Shown here in pieces: positions 8,516 through 18,066 of a stretch of 64,000 bases of DNA. The DNA comes from CAYXLI01 sp964464925 (lineage in GTDB: Bacteria; Acidobacteriota; Terriglobia; Bryobacterales; Bryobacteraceae): contig CAYXLI010000016.1 in NCBI GenBank assembly GCA_964464925.1, positions 1 to 64,000 on the forward strand, written 5' to 3'. The notes beneath the pieces are model-generated. The model was not told the origin of the DNA. It made no database searches and saw only the letters and a program-made list of their open reading frames with translations. How positions within the stretch are numbered: the first letter of the stretch is position 1; the number at the start of each line of letters is the position of its first letter. The translations under genes were made by a program, and so were the position numbers.

Positions 8516-9525
8516 TTCTTTGGCGCTGTGCCGCCGAGTTTCTTGAGGAACTCGGAGAACTCGCCTTCGGGTGACTTCTGGAGTTTGTCGAGTGCCGCTT
8601 TCTCCCGCCGCGCGTCTTCCAGACGCCCTGCGTTGCGGTAAGCCATCATGAGGTTGTAGTGCGCGCCTTCATGCGCAGGCGCCACCGCGATGGCCCGCTG
8701 GAAAAGGGAGATTGCTTCTTCGTGGTGCGTCTGTTCAAGGCGAAGTTTACCAAGGGCGACTAATGGCTCAACGAATTTCGGATCGATTGTCATGGCGCGT
8801 TGCAAGCTTTCCGCGGCCTGGGCGGCATTGCCGCGAGTAATGAGGATTTGTGCGATCTGATAGTGGGCCGCTGCATCATGAGGATTCAGTGCGGATTCGG
8901 ATTGAAACTCCTTCAGCGCGGAATCCAGGACGTCCGGCGCATGAGATGTCATCAACAGCGCGCGGCCGAGGCGGTAATGAAGGCCGATGGTGTTCGGACT
9001 TTTCGCGATCGCCTTGCGGTATTCGGCCACGGCTTCTAAAAAGCGTCCCTGGGTTTCCAGCACCTCTCCGGAGATCTGATTCACACGGAATGACCCAGGC
9101 GCGCGGCGGTAGAGCTGATACATCGTCTCGTTCCACTGGCGCATTTCCAGGCGGGCGGAAAGGTAGAGGACATCAGCATCGTCCGGGGAAGCAGCGCGCA
9201 GTTTTGCGAGCACGGCTGCAGCTTCTTCAAAGTTACCTGAGGAGATTCGGCACTGCGCCAGAGCAAGCCCGGACAACCTGGAGATATCCGGAGAGGGCGA
9301 GGCGAAGCCGCTGGTAAGACCGGGCTCCGCGAGTTGGCATCGGCTGGTGGCGGCAAGCGTCAGAGCGAGGAACGTTTTCGCGCGCGGCTCGGTGGAGCGA
9401 GTGAACTCGCGCTCGGCTGTGACGTAGTCGGACCGGCGGAACGCTTCGAGGCCGGAGAGGAACGGATCGGGTTGCGCGCCGGCAACGACGGCGACCGCGA
9501 AGAAGATGCTAATGGCCCGCATCAT
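8512..9525 (-). CDS. secreted tetratricopeptide-repeat protein
   Basis: A 337-residue protein with a signal peptide (AISIFFAVAVVAGAQP) followed by TPR units over most of its length, for example GLHYRLGRALLMTS, AAHYQIAQILITRGNAAQA and GAHYNLMMAYRNAGRLEDA. TPRs form helical hairpin scaffolds for protein-protein contact; no catalytic motif is seen. It overlaps the following CRTAC1 gene by four bases and the preceding small gene by 17, so it is co-translated with them. It probably acts in the periplasm or at the outer membrane together with the CRTAC1 proteins. The specific partner is unknown. Confidence 0.85.
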   Translation of the reverse strand: MMRAISIFFAVAVVAGAQPDPFLSGLEAFRRSDYVTAEREFTRSTEPRAKTFLALTLAATSRCQLAEPGLTSGFASPSPDISRLSGLALAQCRISSGNFEEAAAVLAKLRAASPDDADVLYLSARLEMRQWNETMYQLYRRAPGSFRVNQISGEVLETQGRFLEAVAEYRKAIAKSPNTIGLHYRLGRALLMTSHAPDVLDSALKEFQSESALNPHDAAAHYQIAQILITRGNAAQAAESLQRAMTIDPKFVEPLVALGKLRLEQTHHEEAISLFQRAIAVAPAHEGAHYNLMMAYRNAGRLEDARREKAALDKLQKSPEGEFSEFLKKLGGTAPKK

Positions 9526-9760
9526 CCAACATCAGATCCAATTTGCCGAAACGGCCGCGATCTGATCCTTCAAAATAACGGAAGCTGAGGAGAGGGGGCG
9601 CTCCGGGAGCGAGTTGAGAACGAGGATCGGCGGACTTCGCGGTAGCTTCGCCGATCTCCAGAACGCAGCCGGACTGAGCGATTTCACCGATTAGTTTGTT
9701 GATGCGCTGTTCGTGATCCGGTGCAAGCAATGCGAGTAAGAAGAAAATCGTGGCGCTCAT
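9509..9760 (-). CDS. small exported protein, unknown
   Basis: An 83-residue ORF. ATG at 9760 overlaps the stop of the large CRTAC1-TPR gene (ATGA), and its 3' end overlaps the next TPR gene by 17 bases, so position supports it being real. The N-terminus TIFFLLALLAP is hydrophobic and signal-like. The rest (RINKLIGEIAQSGCVLEIG, then LLSFRYFEGSDRGRFGKLDLML) is reminiscent of short exported proteins with one Cys near an N-terminal helix, but I cannot name a family. It may be a truncated member of a larger family, since the C-terminus ends abruptly. Confidence 0.5.
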   Translation of the reverse strand: MSATIFFLLALLAPDHEQRINKLIGEIAQSGCVLEIGEATAKSADPRSQLAPGAPPLLSFRYFEGSDRGRFGKLDLMLDDAGH

Positions 9761-12700
9761 GGCTCACCCAATTGCTGCAGCGCTTTCCTTGCCGCGCTAT
9801 GTTCCGGCATCCGTTCCAGCAGGGTCTGCAGCACCTGCCTGGCTCTCTCCCGTTTCCCACTGCCAGCGTAAATGCGGGCAAGATTCAGGTAGAGAATATC
9901 ACGATCGGGCGCGATCTGAATCCCATATTGCAGAGCTGCGATGGCATCCTCCGTCTTGCCAAATTGTATATAGGCAACGCTGAGATTGTTCACCGCGGAA
10001 GCGTTGCGAGGATCGCTGGTGAGGGCCTGCTTAAAGAGTTCGATCGCTTCCGGCAGGCGGCCTTGCTGGCCGAGAAGAAGGCCGAGACGGTCGGCGGTCT
10101 CTGTATCCTTGGCGTCAATTTCCAGAGCCCGGCGATAGAACTTCTCAGCCTCTGCTTTCCGATCGAGGCGGGCTAAGGCCATGGCGGCATTCGTCAAGCC
10201 GTAGACGGAATCCGGAGCGAGCGCGAGCATCTTCTCGAAACAACGAAGAGCGCCGGCGTCATTGCCCTCCTGAATAGCTACGCCGCCGAGATTGTTCCAG
10301 ACTTCGGGCGAGCTGGGATTGAGCGCCAGGGCTCGCTCCAGGTGCAAGCGAGCTTCACGCGGACGGTTCAGTTCGAGATGAACCTGACCCGCGGCAAGCC
10401 AAGCCTTGAAATTGCCGGGCCACTGGCGAATGGCGTGGTCGAGATAAGGCAGCGCCTGTTCCGGGTAGCCGGCCCCAACGAATGCGGCGCCGAGTTTGTA
10501 ATAGTTGCGCGCGGGGCGGCCGTGATACCAGCCCTTGAAGGGCAATGCCAGTTTGCCACGATCCGGTCCGGACTGCGCGGCCAGATCGGCTCGCATCGCG
10601 TCAAGAGATGGAATAGCAGGATAGATCTTGTTGGCTCTTCCTTGGGCATCCACGAGGATCATGAGCGGAACGGTGAGGGGGGCGCGCCAGTCAAACAGGT
10701 AACGCCGGAAGAGCGTATAGCTGGCCGCGACGTCGGGAGGTGACTTCAGCAGGTTGATGGTTTCGACCGGGATACCTGCCGGCGCAGAGTGCGTGCCGTC
10801 CGTCAACAGGACGAAACCGGGGCCTTTGCGATTGTCAGGCAGCGGTACGGGCTCCAGCAGCCAGGTTGGTTCGAGGTGTACGGCGTCCACGCCGGTTATC
10901 TCAGACGACTGCACGGGGCCGCGGGGCTGGAACGCGGTCTTTTTAAGATCGGGCGAGCCTTCCGTGATGGCGTACAGATGGCCGGCTTGGAAATTATCGA
11001 ATGTCTGTTCGTTTCCGGATGGCCAAGTGATTTTCACATGCTCAATCGTGTCATGCTTGTCCAGCCCGAAGTAGATTCTCTTCGTGTGCTGTGAGAGGTA
11101 ACCGCTGCCGGCCTGCAGCGTGCGGCGGGCCGTACGGCCTGCATATTGAATCTCGACGATTGCTCCGATTGCATCGCGATTCGATTTGGTTCCGCGTAAT
11201 GCGAAAGCGACGGAACGGCGGGCCGCTCCGCAATTGTTGCGGAAGACGCGGAGTTGCGGGCCCAGCCGATTCTTGACAAACAGGTCGAGATTTCCGTCCC
11301 CATCCAAGTCGCTGACTGCAAACGTGCGAGTGTCGGCCGCGAAATTTAAGCCGGAGATGCCCGAGCAATCGCGAAACAGCCCACCTTTTCGGACATAGAA
11401 AAGATTCGGTTCCCGGCCATTCCAACTGTACTCTTCACGGATGTATTGATTGATGGCGTTCCATCCGTTCTCGTACTCCGGAGAAGCGGACGCAGTGAGC
11501 GGAGATGTGGCGACAACGCGACGCCAGAAGAAGCTCATCAAGTCTTCGGGACGCGAATTGGTGAGCATCCCGGCGGCGACGAAGATTTCGGGAGTGCCGT
11601 CGTTATCGAAGTCGATGCCTTCGGCTCCCCAAGCCCAGCGGCCTACGGCAGCACCAGCGGCATCTTTCATCTCCTCGAAGGTGCCGTCGCCGCGGTTGCG
11701 GTAGAGCGAATTTCCCTTGGTGTGACGGAGCCACGCATCTTTCAACTCCGCATCTGCAGCATGAGGGAAAGAGGGATCGGCGACGACACGCTGGCCGGCG
11801 GGTGTCCACATGTTGGCTACATAGAGATCGGGGCGGCCGTCACCGTCGTAGTCGAACCAGGAGGCGCACATGCCGGGCCCGAGGTCCTCCACGCCGGCCT
11901 CCTTCGCAACGTCATGGAACGTACCGTTCGAGTTCTTATAGAGATTGTTGCGGCCGAAATCGTTGGCGACATAGAGACTTGGCCAGCCACTGCCGTCATA
12001 GTCGGACCATACCGCGCAGAAGCTGTAGCGATTGTTGTTCTGATGAATGCCGGAGGATGCCGTGACATCTTCGAATTGGCCGGTACCATCCGGGTTCAGA
12101 CGATTCCGGAACAGAAAATTTGGCGGGCCGTTTTGCGCGTCGTGATAAGGGACGGGATACCGATAGCGGTCTTCGCTTTGAAAATAGACGTAAGTGCAGA
12201 GGTAAAGGTCAACGCGGCCGTCCCGATCGAAGTCGGCTGCCGACATTCCAGTGAATGAGCCCTGGACGCCGACTGCGAAGCGGAATGCTTCTTTGTGGAG
12301 ACGGAATCGGCCCGTACCGTCGTTCAAGAAATACAGAGGGCCGCCGGGCAGGAGGATTACCGCGTCCTGCGAGCCTATGTTGCGGAAGTCGGCGAAGAGC
12401 GAGCAGGAGGTATCGTCCAGCAGGTCGAGCCCGGCTTGCGGCGCGATGTCTTCATATCTACCATCCTGCTGGCGTTTGAAGAGACGATTCGGAAGTCCGC
12501 CGGGTTGGCTGACGTAGATCTCATCCCAACCGTCGTTATCGATGTCGGCGGCGGAGATGCCATTGCTGCCGTAGATATCAATGCCGCAAGCCGAATCCAG
12601 ACGGGATCGCCAATAGGGACTGCCGTGAAGCAACTGATCCCGCCACGCCGGAGAGTTGCCTAGCAGTTCTCCTGAGCAGTCGACAAATAGTGTCTCTTGG

Positions 12701-13245
12701 CGGAAGGCGCGGACTTCATCCAGCGGACGGAATGCCAACAGGTTTCCATCGCGCCACCGCATGTGCCAGTGCGCGACCCGATACTCGTTCCGGCCGGTTG
12801 CTTCGACGCGCACGCGATCCCCTGCAAGCGCAATGAACCGGAGGCCGGGCGAGGGCCCGAGGGAGCGCAGCCACTCGCGAAGGCCAGCGGCGAAGTCGAG
12901 GTTGTTAGGATCGAAGACGGCTTCGGACACCTCAGCGTCGAATTGCATAAAGCGCGCGGGAACCGGCGACTGGCCTTCGAACGCCGGGTCTAGGGGCAGA
13001 GAGCCGGATGTATCGAGCTTTGCGAGCGCTGATTCGACCAACATCGCCTGCTTCTCACACGCAAAGTTATCGCTATCCGGGGCGATATAGCGGCGGAGCG
13101 ATTCATAGGGTCCGGGCTTACGGAGTTCAACAGGGAAAGGAGTGCCGGTTGCGGCGGTTCCCTGCTCCGCCATGGTCAAAGCGAATCCTGCAAGTCCAGT
13201 GGCGCGAAGGAAATCGCGGCGGCTCCAGTGCCAACTGGGGTTCAC
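9757..13245 (-). CDS. large Tat-exported CRTAC1 (FG-GAP/ASPIC-UnbV)-TPR fusion protein
   Basis: A 1162-residue protein. The N-terminus has a Tat signal (SRRDFLRATGLAGFA). Residues about 210-620 carry FG-GAP/VCBS blades (ADIDNDGWDEIYVS, AADFDRDGRVDLYLC, WSDYDGSGWPSLYVAND, WFDYDGDGRPDLYVANM, GIDFDNDGTPEIFVAAG, VSDLDGDGNLDLFVKN). An ASPIC/UnbV domain follows (FALRGTKSNRDAIGA, YFGLDKHD, ITWPSG), then a linker with VPLMILVDAQGRA, and about 300 residues of TPR at the C-terminus (NNLGGVAIQEGNDAGAL and so on). GTG start overlaps the upstream TPR gene stop (GTGA). The fusion joins in one chain the two modules that are separate in the flanking genes, supporting a physical complex. Function is unknown. 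Confidence 0.88.
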   Translation of the reverse strand: MNPSWHWSRRDFLRATGLAGFALTMAEQGTAATGTPFPVELRKPGPYESLRRYIAPDSDNFACEKQAMLVESALAKLDTSGSLPLDPAFEGQSPVPARFMQFDAEVSEAVFDPNNLDFAAGLREWLRSLGPSPGLRFIALAGDRVRVEATGRNEYRVAHWHMRWRDGNLLAFRPLDEVRAFRQETLFVDCSGELLGNSPAWRDQLLHGSPYWRSRLDSACGIDIYGSNGISAADIDNDGWDEIYVSQPGGLPNRLFKRQQDGRYEDIAPQAGLDLLDDTSCSLFADFRNIGSQDAVILLPGGPLYFLNDGTGRFRLHKEAFRFAVGVQGSFTGMSAADFDRDGRVDLYLCTYVYFQSEDRYRYPVPYHDAQNGPPNFLFRNRLNPDGTGQFEDVTASSGIHQNNNRYSFCAVWSDYDGSGWPSLYVANDFGRNNLYKNSNGTFHDVAKEAGVEDLGPGMCASWFDYDGDGRPDLYVANMWTPAGQRVVADPSFPHAADAELKDAWLRHTKGNSLYRNRGDGTFEEMKDAAGAAVGRWAWGAEGIDFDNDGTPEIFVAAGMLTNSRPEDLMSFFWRRVVATSPLTASASPEYENGWNAINQYIREEYSWNGREPNLFYVRKGGLFRDCSGISGLNFAADTRTFAVSDLDGDGNLDLFVKNRLGPQLRVFRNNCGAARRSVAFALRGTKSNRDAIGAIVEIQYAGRTARRTLQAGSGYLSQHTKRIYFGLDKHDTIEHVKITWPSGNEQTFDNFQAGHLYAITEGSPDLKKTAFQPRGPVQSSEITGVDAVHLEPTWLLEPVPLPDNRKGPGFVLLTDGTHSAPAGIPVETINLLKSPPDVAASYTLFRRYLFDWRAPLTVPLMILVDAQGRANKIYPAIPSLDAMRADLAAQSGPDRGKLALPFKGWYHGRPARNYYKLGAAFVGAGYPEQALPYLDHAIRQWPGNFKAWLAAGQVHLELNRPREARLHLERALALNPSSPEVWNNLGGVAIQEGNDAGALRCFEKMLALAPDSVYGLTNAAMALARLDRKAEAEKFYRRALEIDAKDTETADRLGLLLGQQGRLPEAIELFKQALTSDPRNASAVNNLSVAYIQFGKTEDAIAALQYGIQIAPDRDILYLNLARIYAGSGKRERARQVLQTLLERMPEHSAARKALQQLGEP

Positions 13246-14483
13246 TTGCCCAACTCCGGCGAAGGCGCGGCATTCTCCGCTTCACTCAGCTTCTCGTGCA
13301 ATGCACGTTCGCGTTGCGCTTCGTCATGGCGGCCGAGGCGGTCATATACGCGGGCTAAGCGAAAGTGTACTGCGGATTCATTGCCGTTCAGTTGGATGCT
13401 TCGTTCCAGATGCGCTGCGGCAGAAGAAAAATCGCGCTGGCGTTCCAAAAGTATTCCGAGAAGATAATGCGTTTCAGCGGACTGTTCGCGGAGGGTGAGA
13501 GCCTTTTCCAGAAGAGTCTGGGCCTGCTCGGCTTCGGCTGGAAATCCTGAGGGGGGAAGCTGTGCAATGAGGGCTTTGGCATGCAGCATGTAGCCGATGT
13601 CGCTGGCCGGGTTTCGTTTCTCGAAAAAGGCGAACCGCTCCGTGATTTCGGGGAGATTGCCGGTTGCGTGTTCGAGTATGCGGCCGAGGAACACATAGGG
13701 CTGCGGAACGTCTGGTGCGATCTGCATAGTGCGAAGAAACTGCCCGACTGCCTGCTCAAATTTGCGTTGGCCGTAATAAGCGACTCCGAGTGCCAGTTCG
13801 ATCTGGGGACTTCCGGCAAAGATCTTCTTCGCGTCTTCCAGGATAGAGGCCGCGTGCGGAAAATCCTGTTGAATAAGATAGGTCTGTGCAAGTCCGAAGC
13901 GGGATTCCTCATCGTAAGGGTTCAGCCGGATGGCAGACGTAAACTCCGCTTGCGCTGTGCGCCAATCCTTTTGGCTGGCAAAGGCACGTCCAAGGATTGT
14001 GTGCAATTCAGCGCTGTTATCGCGTGGAAGACCGCGACGCGCGGCGCTGATCGCCTCGACGGTACGCCCGAGGTCGAGATAGAGCGCCGCGACCTTCCGC
14101 CACGCCATCGGATCGTCAGGCACCTTTGCAGCGTATCGCTCGCCTAGTTGAGCGGCCTTCAGTAAGTCCGGAACTACACCTGCATAGAAGTTCGCCAAGG
14201 CTTGCAGAATTTTAGGATCTGCTGAGCCGAGCGTCTCCGCCTTTGCGGCGGCCTGCCGAGCCGCTTGGACGTCATTCTGCCGGGCCAGCGTCTGCGCCAG
14301 CATCATCCACGCCGCAGCGTTCTCCTGATTCAACTTTGTGGCTGCCTGAAAGCTATCGTGTGCTGCGCGCAGGTCGCCGCGATCCAAGGCAGCCACACCC
14401 TGCTGCATTCGCGCCTGAAATTGTGCGGGATCAGAGAACAGAAGAAGAAACAGCAGGATCATCGCGGAAGCTGCATCCATCAT
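13242..14483 (-). CDS. tetratricopeptide-repeat protein, first gene after the attenuator-like hairpin
   Basis: A 413-residue TPR protein with an N-terminal hydrophobic signal or anchor (AMILLFLLLFSDPAQ). Repeats include AWMMLAQTLARQNDVQAARQA, AWRKVAALYLDLGRTVEAI and HYLLGILLERQRDFSSAA. The start is one of two adjacent ATG codons at 14483/14480. There is no evident Shine-Dalgarno, and only six bases separate the first ATG from the 3' arm of a perfect 10-bp hairpin that follows the TonB receptor gene. It is coupled downstream by GTGA to the CRTAC1-TPR fusion. Likely periplasmic scaffold; partner unknown. Confidence 0.85.
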   Translation of the reverse strand: MMDAASAMILLFLLLFSDPAQFQARMQQGVAALDRGDLRAAHDSFQAATKLNQENAAAWMMLAQTLARQNDVQAARQAAAKAETLGSADPKILQALANFYAGVVPDLLKAAQLGERYAAKVPDDPMAWRKVAALYLDLGRTVEAISAARRGLPRDNSAELHTILGRAFASQKDWRTAQAEFTSAIRLNPYDEESRFGLAQTYLIQQDFPHAASILEDAKKIFAGSPQIELALGVAYYGQRKFEQAVGQFLRTMQIAPDVPQPYVFLGRILEHATGNLPEITERFAFFEKRNPASDIGYMLHAKALIAQLPPSGFPAEAEQAQTLLEKALTLREQSAETHYLLGILLERQRDFSSAAAHLERSIQLNGNESAVHFRLARVYDRLGRHDEAQRERALHEKLSEAENAAPSPELGK

Positions 14484-14489
14484 GACAGA

Positions 14490-14523
14490 AAAGGCTCCGT
14501 CTCCAGAGAGAGGCGGAGCCTTT
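14490..14523 (-). terminator. hairpin terminator/attenuator after TonB receptor gene
   Basis: A perfect 10-bp inverted repeat, AAAGGCTCCG (14490-14499) and CGGAGCCTTT (14514-14523), with a 14-base loop. Read on the minus strand it follows the receptor stop by about 20 bases and ends in TTTT. It lies only six bases before the ATG of the next gene, with no promoter room between, so it may act as partial terminator or attenuator, lowering expression of the downstream operon relative to the receptor. Confidence 0.75.
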
Positions 14524-14543
14524 CGAGCTTACTGGCGGCCCAA

Positions 14544-17500
14544 TCAGAACATGATGCGGAGCGCCATTTGCATGCGGCGCTCACTGCCTGCCTGGGTGCC
14601 CGTGATCACGCCGAAGTCGGAATTCTGGACGTTGTTGCCCGGCCGGTTCCACTGCGGAGTATTTGCGATGTTAAACGCCTCGGCGCGGTATTGCACGCTC
14701 CAGCGTTCGGTGATCCGGAAGGCCTTGAACATTGAGATGTCCACATTCCGCTGTCCGGGAGCGTAGTTGGTCTGCAATCCAAGGTTCCCATTCGTACCTG
14801 GGGTGGGCTGCAGTTGGACGGCGCTCGTGTCGAACCACATCTCCGGACGGCGGCCGCCCGAGGGTGCAGCATTCGGGTTCTTGCCGGGAACCGCATCCGG
14901 GAAACAGCTGTTGAAACTGCCAATGCAACGGTCCGTACGAAGAGTGAAGGGGGAACCGGTTCGGAACGTGAAGATTCCGTTCATTTGCCAGCCGCCCAGC
15001 AGGAAGTCCGTAGCCCAGTTCGCGTTGCCCAGATACTTTCTGCCCTTTCCGAAAGGCAGATCGTAGAGGAAATTGGCCACGAAGCTATGCCGGACGTCCC
15101 ACGCGGCATTGGAGTAGTTCAGCGAAAGGTTTCGGGGATTTCTACTGCCGAAACCCGAAGAGCCGCTCAGGGTAGTGCCGCTGGTGGCGAGGGCATGACC
15201 AAATGTGTACGAGGCCATGTAGGTCAAGCCGTTTGTATAACGCTTCTCCAGTTTGGCCGTCATGCCGTGATAGTTGCCGAAGCCGAAGGAGGCCGTCCCC
15301 TGAATGTTTCCGATATTCGGATAGGGACGGCGCGAGTTGGTGCTCAGGTTCGGAATCGGGCTGTCGTACGCGGCGTTCGGATCGGGCTGCAGAAGCTGGT
15401 GAGCCTGATGATTGCCAACGTAAGAAAGTTCGAAGGCGTTGTTGCCGGCGAACTCGCGCTGGATGGAGAAGTTCCACTTATGGACGAGAGAGCTGCGGAA
15501 GTCCTGGGCGACGCTACGGAACTCGACAGGAGCGGGAAGCGTGAAGACATTTGACGGGAAGCCACCCGCTACGCCGCCTGAGAAGAACGGATTCGGTACG
15601 AAGTCGCCGACGCTGTCCAGTTTAACTGTTGCATTAAACGGAACAGCCTCACCACGATTCGGGTTGCCGCCCTGGTTTTCTTCGCCGCCGTAGAAGATGC
15701 CGTAACCGGCGCGGACGACAGTCCTCGACATCAGGCTATAAGCGAAGCCGATGCGCGGGCCGAAATCCCACTTGTCCCAGGGAATCAGGGTGCTATCCAC
15801 TTCGCCCCTGGATACTTTCACCTGCGGGAATTGCGTGGCAAAGTTTGGCGGCAGCGCGGCGTTCTGATCCTTCCCTTTCGGTATGTAAAGAGTCAGGTTG
15901 TCGTAATTGAAATTGGATTGCCGCCCGAACTTCTCATCAATCGGAGAGAAGAGCTCGTAGCGCAGACCATAGTTGATGGTCAACTTCGAATTCACCTTCC
16001 AGTCGTCCTGAGCGTAAAACGCCCAGGCACTCTTCTGGGAAGAGATGAAGTTGTTGGTCGATACTTGGCCGTTAAACACCTGACCCAGGAGGAACGATGC
16101 GTAAGCGTCACCCGTGTTCTGATAGGCCGCGACCGGAGCCGATGTGCTGCGGCGGTCGAAGGTCCAGTTGCCATGAGGGCTGGGAACCTGGAAGAACGGG
16201 AACTTGATGGGACGGTATTCCGCACCGAACTTGTAGGAGTGGCCGCCCTTGCTGATCGCGACGTTCTGGATGAAGTCCCAGACGTTGTTGTACTCCTTCG
16301 AGGGGAGCCAGTCCGAGGCACCGAAACCGCTGTAACGGTCGATGTTGGTGGACGGCAGACCGCCGTTCAGAGTCGTGGTCGGATTGTAGCCGCCGATGCC
16401 AAACGCCTTGAATTGATCCGTGTTCGGATCGGCCTGGGTCCGGGCAGTGACGAGCCGTGTGAACGCAACGCGCGTCTCGCTGATGGTTGCCGGAGTCCAC
16501 ACGCGCGTGTAGCTCAACATGGCATTGCGGGCGAGAGTATCTTCCGCGTTGGAATTGAAGTAAGTCGCATCAAGAGCACCAGGCAGCGGCTGCCCGTTGA
16601 ACTTACTCGAATCCGACCAACTGAGGCTCCCAAAGATGCTGTCCTTATCGCTGATCTTGTGATCGATGCGAAGGTCCGCCTGATCCACATTCTGGGTTCC
16701 CTTCGTAGTGACGAAGTAGTCGTTCAACGGAAAGCCCTTCGCGGGAAACGCTACGTTCGGTTTCGGGAAAAGCGCCATGATTTTGCGCGCTGCGGGATCC
16801 ATGCGGGACACCGGAATCTGGTTGTTCACGAACGGATCGCGGACCAACTGCCCGTTTACGGTGCGAGTGGTTGCCGGATCGTAAAGCTGACCTTCGTTGC
16901 CGTTTCCGGTGAGGAGGCGGGAAAAGTCGCCGTTGACCATTTCGGGCGTGGGAATGGTGAAGAACCCGGATGTACCAAGGTTCTGAACGGCGCCACCGGT
17001 TGAATTCAGGCGCGTACCCTGATAATCGGCAAACCAGAACGTCCGGTTGCGAATGGCAGGGCCGCCGACGGCAGCACCGAACTGATTCTGTCCATAAGCG
17101 CCACGCTTGGCACCGCTCTTGTTGTTCTCCCAGCGGTTGGCATTCAGCGCGGCATTCTGCAGATATTCGAATACGGATCCATGAACCTGGTTGGTACCTG
17201 ATTTCAGGCTGACGTTGACCACGCCACCGGCACCACGGCCGTATTCGGCGTTGTACCCGTTCGTCATGACCCGCATTTCACCAATGGCTTCGACTGATGG
17301 ACCCACCACGTAAGAAGTCTGGTTGAGGAAGTCAATGACGTTGACGTTATTGTCGACGCCGTTCAGAAGGAAGTTGTTCTGCCCGTTGGAGCGGACGCCA
17401 TTGGCCGAGAAGCCACCGCCGACCGCATCACGAGCGCCAGGCTCAGCCGGGACAACTCCGGGCGAAAGACGCGCGAGATATGTAAAGGTACGCTGCCCGC

Positions 17501-17942
17501 CGAGCGGCAGTTCGCCTACCTGCTTCGTATTGATAGAGGCACCGATGATGGTGGATTCCGTCTGCAGCAGCGGCGCATCGGCGGAGACCTCGACCGATTG
17601 CGAGACCTCTCCGAGTGACAGTTGCATATTGACGCCGACGCGGTCGCCCGCGGTCAGAATGACGTTTCGTTGAGTACTTCTCTTGAACCCGGGTGCCTCC
17701 ACCTCCACTGAGTAGGTACCCGGTTTCAGAGCGGGGCGAGTATATTCGCCGCCTGAACTGGTTTGAGTCTCGTACTTGAGTCCGGTCGCGTCTTCGGTGA
17801 TCGTGACCTTAGCATTTCCAACCGCCCCGCCCTGCGCATCTGTGACCGTACCGGTCAGTGTGGCAAGATCTCTTTGTGCAAACAATGAGGCGGCAAAGAA
17901 TAACCCGACAACGACAGCCTTGAAGCGTGCAACGTGGCGCAT
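14544..17942 (-). CDS. Oar-like TonB-dependent receptor with carboxypeptidase-regulatory domain
   Basis: A 1132-residue outer-membrane receptor. It has a signal peptide (VVVGLFFAASLFAQ), then a carboxypeptidase-regulatory-like beta-sandwich (LTGTVTDAQGGAVGNAKVTITE), a plug-like region (GQRTFTYLARLSPGV to VVNVSLKSGTNQVHGSVFEY), and a long beta-barrel rich in alternating aromatic strands ending in Phe (ALRIMF), the outer-membrane insertion signal. Acidobacteria encode many such large Oar-type receptors, and they are presumed to import large or scarce substrates. Its promoter overlaps a perfect LacI-type operator, which points to a sugar-derived substrate. A hairpin terminator follows, then TPR/CRTAC1 genes on the same strand. 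The exact substrate is unknown. Confidence 0.92.
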   Translation of the reverse strand: MRHVARFKAVVVGLFFAASLFAQRDLATLTGTVTDAQGGAVGNAKVTITEDATGLKYETQTSSGGEYTRPALKPGTYSVEVEAPGFKRSTQRNVILTAGDRVGVNMQLSLGEVSQSVEVSADAPLLQTESTIIGASINTKQVGELPLGGQRTFTYLARLSPGVVPAEPGARDAVGGGFSANGVRSNGQNNFLLNGVDNNVNVIDFLNQTSYVVGPSVEAIGEMRVMTNGYNAEYGRGAGGVVNVSLKSGTNQVHGSVFEYLQNAALNANRWENNKSGAKRGAYGQNQFGAAVGGPAIRNRTFWFADYQGTRLNSTGGAVQNLGTSGFFTIPTPEMVNGDFSRLLTGNGNEGQLYDPATTRTVNGQLVRDPFVNNQIPVSRMDPAARKIMALFPKPNVAFPAKGFPLNDYFVTTKGTQNVDQADLRIDHKISDKDSIFGSLSWSDSSKFNGQPLPGALDATYFNSNAEDTLARNAMLSYTRVWTPATISETRVAFTRLVTARTQADPNTDQFKAFGIGGYNPTTTLNGGLPSTNIDRYSGFGASDWLPSKEYNNVWDFIQNVAISKGGHSYKFGAEYRPIKFPFFQVPSPHGNWTFDRRSTSAPVAAYQNTGDAYASFLLGQVFNGQVSTNNFISSQKSAWAFYAQDDWKVNSKLTINYGLRYELFSPIDEKFGRQSNFNYDNLTLYIPKGKDQNAALPPNFATQFPQVKVSRGEVDSTLIPWDKWDFGPRIGFAYSLMSRTVVRAGYGIFYGGEENQGGNPNRGEAVPFNATVKLDSVGDFVPNPFFSGGVAGGFPSNVFTLPAPVEFRSVAQDFRSSLVHKWNFSIQREFAGNNAFELSYVGNHQAHQLLQPDPNAAYDSPIPNLSTNSRRPYPNIGNIQGTASFGFGNYHGMTAKLEKRYTNGLTYMASYTFGHALATSGTTLSGSSGFGSRNPRNLSLNYSNAAWDVRHSFVANFLYDLPFGKGRKYLGNANWATDFLLGGWQMNGIFTFRTGSPFTLRTDRCIGSFNSCFPDAVPGKNPNAAPSGGRRPEMWFDTSAVQLQPTPGTNGNLGLQTNYAPGQRNVDISMFKAFRITERWSVQYRAEAFNIANTPQWNRPGNNVQNSDFGVITGTQAGSERRMQMALRIMF

Positions 17943-18050
17943 GCGTTCCCTTTCCTGCGGGTGGACAACAGGTCCTTTTCGGACTGCTCGTAACTGTGCG
18001 GAATTCTGTGATCCCGAAACTAACTCACTTACGGGCCTGTGTGTAACCCG

Positions 18051-18064
18051 TGTAAACGTTTACA
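18051..18064. promoter_or_regulatory. LacI-family operator (perfect 14-bp palindrome)
   Basis: TGTAAACGTTTACA is a perfect palindrome centred on CG, the signature of LacI/GalR-family operators (compare the AAACGTTT core of PurR and cre-like sites). It lies 109-122 bases upstream of the TonB receptor start and directly downstream of a -10 box, covering the expected transcription start. This is a classic position for repression by a sugar-responsive regulator. No lacI-type gene is in the window. Confidence 0.8.
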
Positions 18065-18066
18065 TG

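Noticed and set aside
7283..8641. Two plus-strand open frames of about 180-250 residues
   Set aside because: Antisense to the FG-GAP repeats of the CRTAC1 gene; Val/Ala/Glu-rich shadow.
11446..12258. 270-residue plus-strand open frame
   Set aside because: Antisense to the CRTAC1-TPR fusion; no recognisable domain.
15831..17003. 390-residue plus-strand open frame
   Set aside because: It lies entirely antisense to the TonB receptor gene, has Arg/Val-rich composition typical of GC-rich shadows, and no start signal.
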